Notes: generated from the letters alone by a model not told the origin. 64,000 nt of DNA from CBDDFS01 sp965227255 (GCA_965227255.1 CBDDFS010000002.1:434001-498000), one strand, 5' to 3'; numbered from the stretch's first letter, positions 1-9,455 are shown. Made by a program: numbers and translations.

Positions 1-1640
1 AATGCGTGGATCAGAAATTCAATCGTTTCTATGCAAATTCTATAGGCTTTCATATAGTGAATTCAGATGACAGGATCCACCAGGTTTTCAAACTATGGAA
101 AAGTCAGGGGGATGACTCATTTCAATCTGAACTTGAGAAGAATCCTGAGTTGAAGAACATCATTCTTTCAGAAAGTCCCTGGTTAAATGATGCCATGAAT
201 GAGAAAGAGGACAAGCAAAAAGTGGCTATGTTCTTTGACGCGAATAACGTGAGCCAGACTCTGGCCTCCAGTTTCTATGATCTGCTTCAACTGCAGTCGC
301 CCAATGGCGGATGGCCGTGGTTCGAAGGCATGAAGGATAACATGTTTGTGACCCAGAACATTGTAAATGGATTTGGTAGACTTAAAAACCTGGGTGTTAC
401 ATCTGTCGAAAAGAATTTGATGATACAAACATCAATGGAACAAGCGGCGCAATACCTCGACAACAGAATGGAAGAGGTCTACCGTGAGATTATTTCAAAC
501 AACCCGGAAAAGATGAAGAAGGTACCTTCTTCGCTTCAAGTGCACTACCTGATGGCAAGAAGTTATTACCCGGAATTTTCTGTTCAGGAAAAGAATAAAG
601 AAACCTACGATTATTTCTATGATCAGGCGACCAAATTCTGGTTGAAACAGGATAAATATGAGCAGGCTATGATCTCATTGATCGCATTCAGAAAGGGTGA
701 TGCTGAATTGGCGAAAAAGATCCTTTTATCACTGACGGAAAACAGTATTATGAGTGATGAATTCGGGATGTATTGGAAAGAACCGGCAGGATATGGGTGG
801 AACAGGTCGGGCATTGCCAGACAGGCCATGATCATTGAAGCCTTTGACGAAGTGAATTATAAAACGGAATTGATTGATGAAATGAAGGTCTGGTTATTGA
901 AGCAAAAACAGACTCATATGTGGAGAACAGGTAAGGCTACAACGGAGGCTTGTTTTGCTATGATGGTACGAGGAGGAAAACTGATTTCTCAGAATAATAC
1001 GGTCGATATTACTATGGGCAGGACGTCATTCGTAATACCACCTGAATCAAATTTCCAAGCAGGCACGAATTACACCAAAATGACCTGGTCGAAGAATGAG
1101 ATCAGTCCGGAGATGAACGAAGTGCAGGCTAGCAATAAAGGAGAATCAGTGGCTTGGGGAGCGGTCTATTATCAGTTTTTCCAGGATTCAGATAAGATTT
1201 CTTCAAAAGGGGAAGGCATGACAATTAATCGTGAATATTATTTGAAGAAATACAATGAATCAGGAGCTTATCTTGACAAAATGAAGTCAGGAGATGCGAT
1301 CAAGACTGGTGATGTAGTCATTGTCAAGATGATCATTAAAACCGACAGAAATATGGAGTTCGTTCACCTGAAAGATATGAGAGCCGGTGGACTTGAACCG
1401 ATTCCTAACACTTCGGGATATCAGTGGATGGGTACCGCGGGATATTATCTCTCTATCAGAGATGCTTCTACCAATTACTATTTCGACTATCTGGCTAAGG
1501 GAAGTCATATTATTGAGTTTGAAATGAAGGCCAACAATGCTGGAAATTTTACCACGGGCATCGGTACAATTCAGAGTTTTTACTCACCTGAATTCAGTGC
1601 TCACAGCAAGGGCATTAGACTCTCTATTGAGGACAGGTAA
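1..1640 (+). CDS. alpha-2-macroglobulin family protein, C-terminal part (partial at window edge)
   Basis: The frame is open at the left edge, so the true start lies upstream; about 545 residues are visible. They read as the C-terminal part of a bacterial alpha-2-macroglobulin: an alpha/alpha-barrel region with the motif NGGWPWFEGM near residue 100 and repeated helical pairs (about 80-330), then a beta-rich MG10/receptor-binding-like domain (about 400-544). Bacterial members are periplasmic or outer-membrane protease traps. No CxEQ thioester motif is visible in this fragment, so it may act without covalent trapping, although the upstream part is missing. The stop is followed by a short gap and a lipoprotein gene on the same strand. 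Family call is from motifs and overall layout. Confidence 0.8.
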   Translation, partial: CVDQKFNRFYANSIGFHIVNSDDRIHQVFKLWKSQGDDSFQSELEKNPELKNIILSESPWLNDAMNEKEDKQKVAMFFDANNVSQTLASSFYDLLQLQSPNGGWPWFEGMKDNMFVTQNIVNGFGRLKNLGVTSVEKNLMIQTSMEQAAQYLDNRMEEVYREIISNNPEKMKKVPSSLQVHYLMARSYYPEFSVQEKNKETYDYFYDQATKFWLKQDKYEQAMISLIAFRKGDAELAKKILLSLTENSIMSDEFGMYWKEPAGYGWNRSGIARQAMIIEAFDEVNYKTELIDEMKVWLLKQKQTHMWRTGKATTEACFAMMVRGGKLISQNNTVDITMGRTSFVIPPESNFQAGTNYTKMTWSKNEISPEMNEVQASNKGESVAWGAVYYQFFQDSDKISSKGEGMTINREYYLKKYNESGAYLDKMKSGDAIKTGDVVIVKMIIKTDRNMEFVHLKDMRAGGLEPIPNTSGYQWMGTAGYYLSIRDASTNYYFDYLAKGSHIIEFEMKANNAGNFTTGIGTIQSFYSPEFSAHSKGIRLSIEDR

Positions 1641-1688
1641 TACCTGAATAATCAGTTTTTATATATTTGAATAGATAACAAAGGAACT

Positions 1689-2234
1689 ATGAAGAAACTA
1701 CTTTACATTTTGCCACTTGCCGTCATCGTTGCATGCGGAGGAGGAGCTGAACAAGAAGGTGGAGCAGAAGGCGAAGGTGCTGAAGCTACACAGGAGAATG
1801 CTGCAAATGCTGCAGCTATGGAATCTGTTGATCTTTCAACCTATGGTTGGGATTACACCATTGATCTGCCAAAGAAAGATATGGAAGCCAATATTATGGA
1901 GAACAATTGGGGAGGACTTGATATCCAGTATGGTCAGAATTTCTGGCTTACCGTAAATTACGGAGAAGGTGATCTCGACATCAAGAAGTTCGATCTTGAA
2001 GAAGCGGAATTTTACGTAGCTGAAATTCTTGACGAAAGCGAAAATCACATTCTCTATAAACTCACGGATAAAGCCGGCTCTTTAAAACCAACATTCCATC
2101 TGTATTATACTATGAAACTGGCCGATGGTGATGCCATTGAAATTGAGAATTCGAAAGATGCGGATTTCAATGAAGACGCGGCCCGCAGCATGCTGGCGTC
2201 TGCCATGACTTTAAAGGCTAAAGGAGGAGCTTAA
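1689..2234 (+). CDS. lipoprotein of unknown function
   Basis: 181 residues with a lipoprotein signal peptide; the lipobox ends at Cys16 (VIVAC). An unstructured Gly/Glu/Ala-rich linker (about 17-45) precedes a compact mixed domain with several Trp/Tyr residues. I do not recognise the folded domain. The start is supported by an AAGGA-like ribosome site six to eight bases upstream, and a TATATTTG box (1662-1669) resembles a Bacteroidota -7 element. The stop codon overlaps the stop of the opposite-strand glycosyltransferase gene by four bases. Probably attached to the inner or outer membrane on the periplasmic side. Confidence 0.75.
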   Translation: MKKLLYILPLAVIVACGGGAEQEGGAEGEGAEATQENAANAAAMESVDLSTYGWDYTIDLPKKDMEANIMENNWGGLDIQYGQNFWLTVNYGEGDLDIKKFDLEEAEFYVAEILDESENHILYKLTDKAGSLKPTFHLYYTMKLADGDAIEIENSKDADFNEDAARSMLASAMTLKAKGGA

Positions 2235-3301
2235 TAAAGAGAGTCCAGAAAATCGATTATCGTTCTCTCAAGCTGATCAGGCTTGTATTCTGATTCATAA
2301 GTAGAGATCGAATCCAATTGACTCAGAGAAGTTTTGAGGTCGAGTTTATGTTGTTCACATACAACAAACCGACCTCTTTTTTTATGATATCCGGCAAGAT
2401 ATTCCTGCTCATATTGTCCTGGAGTAGGTACAAGCAAAGCGGGTAATCCCATAATTGAAAAATCCATAATACTCGAATATCCGGATCTCGCAATCAGATA
2501 TCTGGACTTTGTAATCAATGCTGATAACTCTTCCTCAGCCAGAAGATTGAAAACGCTGATATTCTCTTCAACTTTCATTTCCGGATTTCTACTTTCGACC
2601 TTGCCTGTTACCAATACGTGTTTTCCGGGGATGCCTTTCAATTGATCAATTAGAAGTTTTTCAAACTCCGTTCTGTGTGGTTCGGGTCCGGATAATATGG
2701 CAAGTACTTCATAGGTTTTTTCGGTCTCTATCTTCGACTTAAATCGACTCAAGGGACCAATATGACTGATATTCTTCAATGAGCCTGATTTTCGGGATAA
2801 ATCTCCCGAGAGCGATTCTGTTCCTTGTACATCAGGCACCCAGCAATGATCGAAAGGACGAATTAGCTTTTGAATTTGCTTGCCAATATAATTTTGTAAC
2901 CATGGACTTCTGGGATTCAGCTGGTGAGTTATAAATACGGAGGAAATGGAGTTATTATAGAGGCCATACCTGTTATCGGAAATAATGGCATCGATCTTAC
3001 CCTCTTCAATGATCCCCTGTAAATGATCATTTTCAAGTCTAATCTGAGCCCTCATTTTTCCGAGTTGCCTGAAAAAATAAAAGGCCATACTTCCCTGCCT
3101 GGGATAAGTAATTTTGTAGTCTGGGATTGTGATTGAAGTGAGTTGAGGAAATTCTTTTTTCAACAATTCCAAAGCCTCTCCATCCGCACCAATCAGCACT
3201 TCGGCGCCATGCTTTTGCAAGGCCCGAATAATTGGAACACAACGACTTGCATGTCCAAGTCCCCAATTAAGAGGTGAAACCAGTACTCTGGGATTGTTCA
3301 T
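2231..3301 (-). CDS. GT-B fold glycosyltransferase, MurG/UDP-glycosyltransferase-like
   Basis: 356 residues. The N-terminus carries the glycine-rich NWGLGHASRC segment (about 13-22), the GxGHxxR signature of MurG-like and UGT-like GT-B enzymes. The C-terminal half contains ARSGYSSIMDF followed by PTPGQYEQEYLA (about 285-315), which matches the nucleotide-sugar binding end of glycosyltransferase family 28. The enzyme probably transfers a sugar from a nucleotide donor to a lipid or surface glycan; the substrate cannot be read from sequence. No signal peptide or membrane helix is evident, so a cytoplasmic or peripheral enzyme is likely. It is convergent with, and overlaps by four bases, the upstream lipoprotein gene. 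Confidence 0.75.
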   Translation of the reverse strand: MNNPRVLVSPLNWGLGHASRCVPIIRALQKHGAEVLIGADGEALELLKKEFPQLTSITIPDYKITYPRQGSMAFYFFRQLGKMRAQIRLENDHLQGIIEEGKIDAIISDNRYGLYNNSISSVFITHQLNPRSPWLQNYIGKQIQKLIRPFDHCWVPDVQGTESLSGDLSRKSGSLKNISHIGPLSRFKSKIETEKTYEVLAILSGPEPHRTEFEKLLIDQLKGIPGKHVLVTGKVESRNPEMKVEENISVFNLLAEEELSALITKSRYLIARSGYSSIMDFSIMGLPALLVPTPGQYEQEYLAGYHKKRGRFVVCEQHKLDLKTSLSQLDSISTYESEYKPDQLERTIIDFLDSLY

Positions 3302-3359
3302 AAATGCGCTGAAAATGACGACAATTCGCTGATAATTAAAGATTTGAAAATAGAAATAA

Positions 3360-3391
3360 TTGCAGTCAATATCAGAAATATTCTATATTTG
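3360..3391 (+). promoter_or_regulatory. predicted Bacteroidota-type promoter
   Basis: TTG at 3360-3362 lies 21 bases before TATATTTG (3384-3391), an exact TAnnTTTG -7 element. The transcript would start near 3397 and reach the acidic lipoprotein gene at 3429 with a leader of about 30 bases. Pattern match only. Confidence 0.5.
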
Positions 3392-3428
3392 CGGCAGTTA
3401 ACTACATTAATCTATTAAAATAATTGCT

Positions 3429-3710
3429 ATGAAAAAGTTGTTTGCTGTAATGATGGCTCTTGGTCTTGTAGGCTTTATTGCTTGCAGCTCACCGGAAGCT
3501 GGAACTGAAGCTGAGTCTACTGAAGAAACATCTGCCGTAATGGAGGAGATGGAAGACAACATGGAGGAAGCTGCTGAGGAAACTGAAATGGCTGAAGAAG
3601 CTACTATGGATGAAGCTACTGAGGAAGGTGCCGAAGAAGGTGCTATGGAAGAAGCTACTGAAGAAGGCGCTGAAGAAGCAGAAGCTACTGAAGAAGAGTC
3701 TGCTGAGTAA
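3429..3710 (+). CDS. highly acidic low-complexity lipoprotein
   Basis: 93 residues. A lipoprotein signal peptide ends at Cys19 (GFIAC). The remaining 74 residues are almost only Glu, Ala, Thr, Met and Gly, arranged in imperfect repeats of EEA/EEG-type words such as MEEATEEGAEE. No folded domain is expected; the mature protein would be a strongly negative, membrane-anchored tail. It is preceded by a good promoter-like sequence and followed by a hairpin terminator, so it looks like a single-gene transcript. Function unknown; possibilities are cation or peptide binding at the envelope. The antisense Ser/Ala-rich frame over it is a shadow. Confidence 0.7.
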   Translation: MKKLFAVMMALGLVGFIACSSPEAGTEAESTEETSAVMEEMEDNMEEAAEETEMAEEATMDEATEEGAEEGAMEEATEEGAEEAEATEEESAE

Positions 3711-3730
3711 TTACTCGCCAAAGAATAAAG

Positions 3731-3760
3731 AAATCCGGTCATATACCGGGATTTTTTTTT
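3731..3760 (+). terminator. hairpin terminator
   Basis: An ATCCGGT / ACCGGGAT stem with a short ATAT-containing loop is followed by nine T residues (3752-3760). It ends the acidic lipoprotein transcript. The S41 protease gene on the other strand stops inside it, at 3739. Confidence 0.65.
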
Positions 3761-5352
3761 GCCTGATTTATAACATCCAGACATTTCATAACATTTCTAT
3801 CACTTTGATTCACGATCGGATAATATCCTTTATCCCCGTACAGTAATCTTGCTACCTGAGCCTTCAGATCTTGCATGATCTTTCCCTTCATCAGTGCAAT
3901 ATACCCGGGATTTCTTTCAACTCCCATTTCAGCCCCATATTGAAGAAAGGACTCAAATTCCGCTTCGGTGAATTTGAATTTTGTACTGAAAATTGACCAA
4001 TCCCTGTAACTCTCCAATAATTCATTTCTCTTGCCATCAACGTAGTGAAATGTATAGTTCTGAATAACTCCTTTTCGATACAATTGATTGTAAAAAGCAT
4101 TGTAATTAAGAGAGTCAACTGCCACGAAGTAATCCGGAGTTATGCCTCCACCTCCGTATACCACACTGCCGCCAGGTGTATAGTATTTGAGTGAGTCATT
4201 GAGCTGAATGCTGTCTTCGGAATCCAATTCCCCGTTTTCAAACCTGGAGTAGGCTTCAAGATGATAATCATCTACGTCTTTATAAGGCTTCTGGATAGAT
4301 CTGCCCGTGGGAGTGTAGTATCTGGCCACAGTCAGTCTCAGGGCAGAACCATCAGGCCAATCAACTTGTTCCTGAACAAGGCCCTTTCCAAAAGATCTTC
4401 TTCCAACGATCCAACCGCGATCGTTATCCTGAATGGCACCGGCAAACACCTCACTTGCTGAAGCGCTTCCTTCGTCGAGAATCACAATCAATGTGGTATT
4501 GGTCAACTTTCCTTCAGATGATGAATAATGACTTTTTCTTGGTCTGGATTTTCCTTCGGTATAAACGATAAGTTTGTCAGATTCAAGGAATTCATCAGTC
4601 ATTTTGATTGCCTCATTTAGCAGGCCACCCGGATTATTACGCAAATCAACAATGTAGTTCTTCATGCCTAATTCCACCAGGACATCACTTGCTTCTTTGA
4701 ACTCATCAAAGGTGTTTCTGCTGAACCGGTTAATCTTGATATAACCGGTATTTTGGTCGATCATATAACTGATCTCTACACTACGAATTGGAATTTTATC
4801 TCTGGTTATTTCAAAATTAAGCAGGTCTTTCTGAGCTTTTCTCTTTATTCCAACAGATACAATTGAATTGCGTTCTCCCTTCAGCAATTTCATGACATCT
4901 TCATTCCTTATTCCCGTTCCTGCAATAACACTGTCTTCAACAGAAACAATTCTGTCACCGGCTCTTATTCCTGCCTTTTGTGAAGGCCCATCTACTATGG
5001 CTGAAATAATCATTATTGTATCATTAATGATCCTGAATTCTACTCCAATACCTTCGAAATTTCCCTCCAGGCTCTCATTCATGTTCTTGTATCGATCTTT
5101 TGGAATGTAATAAGAATGAGGATCGAGATCTCTTAATAAACTTTCAATTCCATCCTCGATCAGTTTCTCTTTTTCAACCGTATCTACATAGGACTCTTCA
5201 ATATAATTGAGGATCTCATTTAATTTGTTGATTCCAATTACAGATTTCTGTGGAAAGATCACGGAATCCCCACTAGGGGCCAACCTTGTACCAATAACTA
5301 TTCCGGTTACAATGGCCAGGGAAATTAAAATCGGACGGAAGGCCTTATTCAA
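3739..5352 (-). CDS. C-terminal processing protease, S41 family (CtpA/Prc-like)
   Basis: 537 residues. One N-terminal membrane helix or uncleaved signal (5-22) anchors a periplasmic protease. A PDZ domain covers about 90-185 (GVEFRIINDTIMI, GPSQKAGIRAGD). The S41 core follows, with DLRNNPGG near 237 and the catalytic pair in EGSASASE (Ser298 by alignment with CtpA) and SFGKG (Lys323). Such proteases trim or degrade envelope proteins from their C-termini. The last 140 residues are an extension typical of Bacteroidota members. It lies three bases after the dCMP deaminase stop, so the two are an operon. All catalytic residues are present. Confidence 0.9.
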   Translation of the reverse strand: MNKAFRPILISLAIVTGIVIGTRLAPSGDSVIFPQKSVIGINKLNEILNYIEESYVDTVEKEKLIEDGIESLLRDLDPHSYYIPKDRYKNMNESLEGNFEGIGVEFRIINDTIMIISAIVDGPSQKAGIRAGDRIVSVEDSVIAGTGIRNEDVMKLLKGERNSIVSVGIKRKAQKDLLNFEITRDKIPIRSVEISYMIDQNTGYIKINRFSRNTFDEFKEASDVLVELGMKNYIVDLRNNPGGLLNEAIKMTDEFLESDKLIVYTEGKSRPRKSHYSSSEGKLTNTTLIVILDEGSASASEVFAGAIQDNDRGWIVGRRSFGKGLVQEQVDWPDGSALRLTVARYYTPTGRSIQKPYKDVDDYHLEAYSRFENGELDSEDSIQLNDSLKYYTPGGSVVYGGGGITPDYFVAVDSLNYNAFYNQLYRKGVIQNYTFHYVDGKRNELLESYRDWSIFSTKFKFTEAEFESFLQYGAEMGVERNPGYIALMKGKIMQDLKAQVARLLYGDKGYYPIVNQSDRNVMKCLDVINQAKKNPGI

Positions 5353-5355
5353 AAT

Positions 5356-5802
5356 TTAATCGTTTAGGTCGGCAATGTGAACAAGATCAATACCTGACTT
5401 CTCGAGAAAATCAAGTCCCGACCTGTCTTTGTATTCTACGTTATAGACCACTCTTTTTATTCCGGCCTGAAGAATGTTTTTGCTGCAGTTTTTACATGGA
5501 GAGAGAGTAATGTAAAGGGTCGCACCGTTCGAGTCGTGAGTAGACCGGGCTACCTTCATCATTGCGTTGGCTTCCGCATGAAGAACATACCAGAATGTAT
5601 CTCCATTATCATCTTCGCAGCAGTTGTCAAAACCAGTCGGCGTGCCATTGTAACCATCAGAAATGATCATTCTGTCCTTAACAATGAGGGCGCCAACTTT
5701 CTTTCGGTTGCAATGGGAAAGCTTTGCCCATTCCTTGGCCATACGCAGATAGGCGATATCGTATCGGAGTTGTTTTTTGCTGTCGGTATAAGTTACGCTC
5801 AT
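5356..5802 (-). CDS. dCMP deaminase family protein (ComEB-like)
   Basis: 148 residues, the usual length of deoxycytidylate deaminases. Zinc ligands are seen at His75 in HAEANA (with Glu77 as proton shuttle) and at Cys103 and Cys106 in SPCKNC. It converts dCMP to dUMP and so feeds dTMP synthesis in the cytoplasm. It is the first gene of an operon with the S41 protease; this pairing is familiar in Bacteroidota but the functional reason is not obvious. An ATG start is clear. The divergent Crp/Fnr gene starts about 195 bases away. Confidence 0.9.
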   Translation of the reverse strand: MSVTYTDSKKQLRYDIAYLRMAKEWAKLSHCNRKKVGALIVKDRMIISDGYNGTPTGFDNCCEDDNGDTFWYVLHAEANAMMKVARSTHDSNGATLYITLSPCKNCSKNILQAGIKRVVYNVEYKDRSGLDFLEKSGIDLVHIADLND

Positions 5803-5996
5803 AGAAAGTCAGAAGAAAAAAGTCAAAAGTTGAAAGTCAAATGTAAGTAAAGACTTAGCCAAATGATATATTATAGATTATGAATTATAAATTCTGCGTT
5901 CCGATTCCATTTAACATTTACAATTCACAATTTATAATTTGAAAGACGTTGACTTTTGAGATTTGATTTTATACCTTTCGTTTGGAACGATTGCTT
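5803..5996. other. AT-rich divergent intergenic region
   Basis: This gap separates the divergent dCMP deaminase and Crp/Fnr genes. It holds a perfect 11-base inverted repeat, AATTATAAATT (5883-5893) and AATTTATAATT (5929-5939), and short AAAGTCAAA words at 5814-5845. A TACCTTTC box just before the Crp/Fnr gene (about 5972-5979) resembles a -7 element. Confidence 0.4.
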
Positions 5997-6581
5997 ATGG
6001 AAGAGTATTTGCCATTATTTGGCTATCTCTCGAAATTAGCTGAGCTTTCTGAAGAAGATCGGGAAGACCTTGCCAATGCATTTGTGCCGGCATCTTATAC
6101 CAAAGGAGAATACGTTTCAGAATATGGAAAGGTCAACGACAAACTGACCTTTGTCCATGAAGGTTATTGCAGGGTTTATGTGATTGATATGGATGGAAAT
6201 GAAAGAACCATTCACATGGCAGGTAATTTCGACTTCGTTGGAGCAATAAGTAGCTTCCTGGCTCAAAAACCGAGTGATGAATACGTGCAGGCCGTGACCG
6301 ATGTGAAAGCGCTTAATGTTTCATATAAGGCCCTCAATGTTCTTTACGACAAATCACATAAATGGGAAAGATTCGGACGACAGATCATGGAACATCTGTT
6401 TCTGAGAAAACAGCGCCGGGTGATCAACTTTATTCAACAAACAGCCGAAGAACGTTATCGCTTTTTGCTTGAGACGAAACCAGACATGATACTGAATGTT
6501 CCCATGCAGTATACAGCCTCTTTTCTTGGCATCACACCAGAAACCCTGAGCAGAATCAGAGCTAAGGTAGTTTCTGAATAG
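5997..6581 (+). CDS. Crp/Fnr family transcriptional regulator
   Basis: 194 residues from the ATG at 5997. A TTG five codons upstream (5982) is possible but would sit at the predicted transcription start. The N-terminal two thirds is a cyclic-nucleotide-binding-type beta barrel (YTKGEYVSEYGKVNDKLTFVHEGYCRVY...). The C-terminal part has the helix-turn-helix segment TASFLGITPETLSRIRAKV, as in other small Bacteroidota Crp-like regulators. No cysteine cluster of the FNR type is visible, so an oxygen-sensing iron-sulfur cluster is unlikely; the ligand is unknown. Two TGAC-N4-GTCA boxes elsewhere in the window are the kind of site this family binds. Confidence 0.85.
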   Translation: MEEYLPLFGYLSKLAELSEEDREDLANAFVPASYTKGEYVSEYGKVNDKLTFVHEGYCRVYVIDMDGNERTIHMAGNFDFVGAISSFLAQKPSDEYVQAVTDVKALNVSYKALNVLYDKSHKWERFGRQIMEHLFLRKQRRVINFIQQTAEERYRFLLETKPDMILNVPMQYTASFLGITPETLSRIRAKVVSE

Positions 6582-6590
6582 AAGTTTGCA

Positions 6591-9431
6591 TTATTCATCA
6601 ACAAGATCAAACTCAATTTCTACCAGGCATTCCTTCTTGCCCTCTTCGTCATTTCGTCTTGCAATTACAAAACGATCCCGTTTGATGGCTTTGGTTTTGA
6701 GCATGTAGTCTGAGAGGATTTCTTCTCTTTTTTGATTTATAGCATTTACCTCGGCGGTAAATGAGTTCTTACCATAATGCGCCAGGCAAAGCTCGTCTAA
6801 TTGATCTGAGTCAGACACACCAAAGCCCACGATAAATACGCGGAAACCTTCAGTATTGAGGTTATTTTGTGAATTCAGGCTATCCTGCGAATTGAGTTTA
6901 TCAATTTCCTTACCCGTATTCTCGGCGTAATATTCTAAAAGGGCCTTTTGCAGAGCCAGTTTAGCCGCTGTTTTTTCATTACCCGGATAGTGGACAAGCC
7001 TGACTTTCAATTTTTCCTTTTTATCCAGAACCAATTCAATAAGGTCGAGTTCCTTCTTTTGCTTTTTGTCAAAAGTCGTTTCCAGATAATCAAATTGCAA
7101 TGGCTTGAACGAAGAGGTATCTCCTCCGAAGGTAGTTCCCATGCTTTTTCCGGGAGATGCAGCGGCCTTGCTCACAATATTTCCCAGCGTCTTCCAAATG
7201 ATCTTTCCAATACTGAAGTCCGGATCGTTCATATTTCCTTCGATCTGGAAGTCAAGATCAATGTTGGAGTCTTTATCCTTAAGCATTTCTACACCTAACC
7301 TCACGGGCAAATTATGTTCTGAATCTTTATTAATCCTTTTACTCAGATCAAAGGCAGCCATGTGCAAATTGTGGTCGCTTTCAATGATTCCATTTGTAAC
7401 ATCAATGTCGGCGGTATGACTTAGCCTGCCTCTTTCAATATTGTTGCCAATATGATGATAAGAAAATGGAGTGAATGGAATGAGCACAACATCTTTGATC
7501 AAGAGATCCAGGTCGAAGTCCTGAGCCGTATAGGTATTAATCTTGCCTTTGACTTCCACAACTCCACCCCCCTGAATTTCAGTTGAAAAATTCAAATTGG
7601 CCATTTCGTTTTTGCTCGTTATGTTTTCGAGCAGAATGGTAAGTTTTTCCAGATCATAGTCAAATTCATTTTCCAGTGTGAAATCCTGATAATGTATTAT
7701 TCCATCTTTTATATTGACCTGAGATATATTATAATTCCAAGGCTGTTGTTGGTCATCTTTTTCTTCAGGAACCTTATCGCTTTCTTCGTCTTTTTCGTTT
7801 TCGGTCGTGTCTTTTGGAGTTTTACTTAAGTCATCGAAATTCGAAGTTTTTGGATTCTGAATGTAGTGCAATTGCAGACCATCAAGCGTCACATCTTTCA
7901 CCTTCATGTTCTGTTTTGCTAAGTCGAATTCTTCCACATCAACATGGAAGTTATTCCACGAGACCAACTCGTCATTTTTGAAAGTGCTCAAAGCAAAATC
8001 ATGGAAATCGAGGTCTAAAGAGGCCGATAATTTATCGACATTTTTTACCGGACCTTGCGCATGCATTTTGAGGTCGATTTTTCCTGCAACATCTCCTACG
8101 CGCATTCCTTTTTTCATGTACTCTTTTCCGAGGGATGCATCCAGGTCTTTGATCGCAATGTCTACGTTGAAATCTTCGGCCAGATTGATACTCCCTTCTA
8201 TGTCTACCATTGCCTTCTCATTGATCAGCGTATGGAACTTCAGAGGAGAAGTGGTGTCTTTAGAAGAGAAGTAGTCGAATTCGGCATTGAGTTCCGTCAG
8301 CGAAATCGTCTGAGGAATTTCGAGGGTGCTGTCACCAATATTTATAACGCCGTTGTTAAGACTCAAAATGTCAAAGGAATACGTCCATGGCTGCCTTTCT
8401 TCAGGAGCTTTTTTTCTTTTAAGTGAATCTGGCTTGCCAACGACCAGAGTATCAAGTGAGCTTCCATTTTCTAACAGAGCAACATCAATGACGGGATGAT
8501 AAAGCTGTGCTTCATTCACAATGATCTCTTTTTCGAGCAAGTCTATATCATGCAGATCAACGAATAGACTATCCCATGAAATCATGTTACTTCCATCTGG
8601 ATGGGTGACGCTGACGTCATTCAGGCGAGTGATACCCTCTATGCGCATTTGATCAAAGTGATCCAGATGCCCCGTCAGTCGCACATCGAGGTTGAGAAGT
8701 CCGTAGATTTCCCCAATATTCAGACTGTTTTTAACAACTTTTGTGCCGGGTTCAATGCCCAGACTATCCATATTCACTCTAATATCAAAGGTGGAAGAAT
8801 CTACGTCGATGTCGAAGTCGGTATGCAGTGAACCTCCATGAGCAAAGTTGAAAGCCAGTCCGGATTCAACTTCCTGACGACTCCATGAAATGGTCGGAAT
8901 AAAGAAATCGATGTCTTTCAAGTCAATATGTTCATCAATCTTCTGGGCATGAAATGCCACATGGCCATTCCTGAAATCGAAGTGCTGTATTGTATATTGA
9001 AAAGGTTCGCTTTCAGCTGTATCAATCTCATTTTCAGTAGTATCTGAAAAAAATTCAGTGATGTCATCAAAGTTGAACTCGCTTTGATTCTTCGTTATGT
9101 GAACATAGGTCCCACTCAACAAACCTGATTCTATATGAATGTGACTAGAGAGAAGATCCCACAGATTCAGGTCGATAATAAGGGTGTCGAATGAAAAGAA
9201 AGGAGTAATGGTGTCTTTCTCGTAGATCGTGAAGTCTTCAATGTTCGCAGACAGACTATAATAACTGACGTCGATATTCTCTACTGAGATTTTTCGTCCC
9301 ATCAAATCTCTGCCGTTCTCATTCACATAGTCTTTGGCCATTCCCGGAGCCATGATCAAGACGATAATAATTGAAAGAACCAATATGATGGCTAAGGCGA
9401 GAAGACTGCGGAGTATGATTTTTTTGGTCAT
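6591..9431 (-). CDS. large AsmA/DUF748-like envelope protein
   Basis: 946 residues. One N-terminal membrane helix (about 8-29) is followed by a long beta-rich periplasmic region of the AsmA/YhdP/DUF748 type, the class of bridge-like proteins implicated in lipid transport and outer-membrane homeostasis. Three internal repeats begin with a P(F/W)xY motif and a Gly about 15 residues later (near 143, 347 and 565). An acidic, low-complexity spacer (KDTTENEKDEESDKVPEEKDD region) lies before the third repeat. The C-terminal 150 residues form a DUF748-like end with charged helices. The start at 9431 leaves only 24 bases to the divergent gene at 9456, so their promoters must overlap coding or leader sequence. 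Confidence 0.75.
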   Translation of the reverse strand: MTKKIILRSLLALAIILVLSIIIVLIMAPGMAKDYVNENGRDLMGRKISVENIDVSYYSLSANIEDFTIYEKDTITPFFSFDTLIIDLNLWDLLSSHIHIESGLLSGTYVHITKNQSEFNFDDITEFFSDTTENEIDTAESEPFQYTIQHFDFRNGHVAFHAQKIDEHIDLKDIDFFIPTISWSRQEVESGLAFNFAHGGSLHTDFDIDVDSSTFDIRVNMDSLGIEPGTKVVKNSLNIGEIYGLLNLDVRLTGHLDHFDQMRIEGITRLNDVSVTHPDGSNMISWDSLFVDLHDIDLLEKEIIVNEAQLYHPVIDVALLENGSSLDTLVVGKPDSLKRKKAPEERQPWTYSFDILSLNNGVINIGDSTLEIPQTISLTELNAEFDYFSSKDTTSPLKFHTLINEKAMVDIEGSINLAEDFNVDIAIKDLDASLGKEYMKKGMRVGDVAGKIDLKMHAQGPVKNVDKLSASLDLDFHDFALSTFKNDELVSWNNFHVDVEEFDLAKQNMKVKDVTLDGLQLHYIQNPKTSNFDDLSKTPKDTTENEKDEESDKVPEEKDDQQQPWNYNISQVNIKDGIIHYQDFTLENEFDYDLEKLTILLENITSKNEMANLNFSTEIQGGGVVEVKGKINTYTAQDFDLDLLIKDVVLIPFTPFSYHHIGNNIERGRLSHTADIDVTNGIIESDHNLHMAAFDLSKRINKDSEHNLPVRLGVEMLKDKDSNIDLDFQIEGNMNDPDFSIGKIIWKTLGNIVSKAAASPGKSMGTTFGGDTSSFKPLQFDYLETTFDKKQKKELDLIELVLDKKEKLKVRLVHYPGNEKTAAKLALQKALLEYYAENTGKEIDKLNSQDSLNSQNNLNTEGFRVFIVGFGVSDSDQLDELCLAHYGKNSFTAEVNAINQKREEILSDYMLKTKAIKRDRFVIARRNDEEGKKECLVEIEFDLVDE

Positions 9432-9455
9432 GGCCCTTTAAAAAGGATTGTAAAA

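Noticed and set aside
6..1640. A thioester (CxEQ) motif in the alpha-2-macroglobulin fragment
   Set aside because: None is present in the visible part; the upstream part is outside the window, so no claim is made.
3407..3784. 125-codon Ser/Ala/Val-rich antisense frame
   Set aside because: It is the reverse of the acidic lipoprotein repeats; composition alone explains the open frame.
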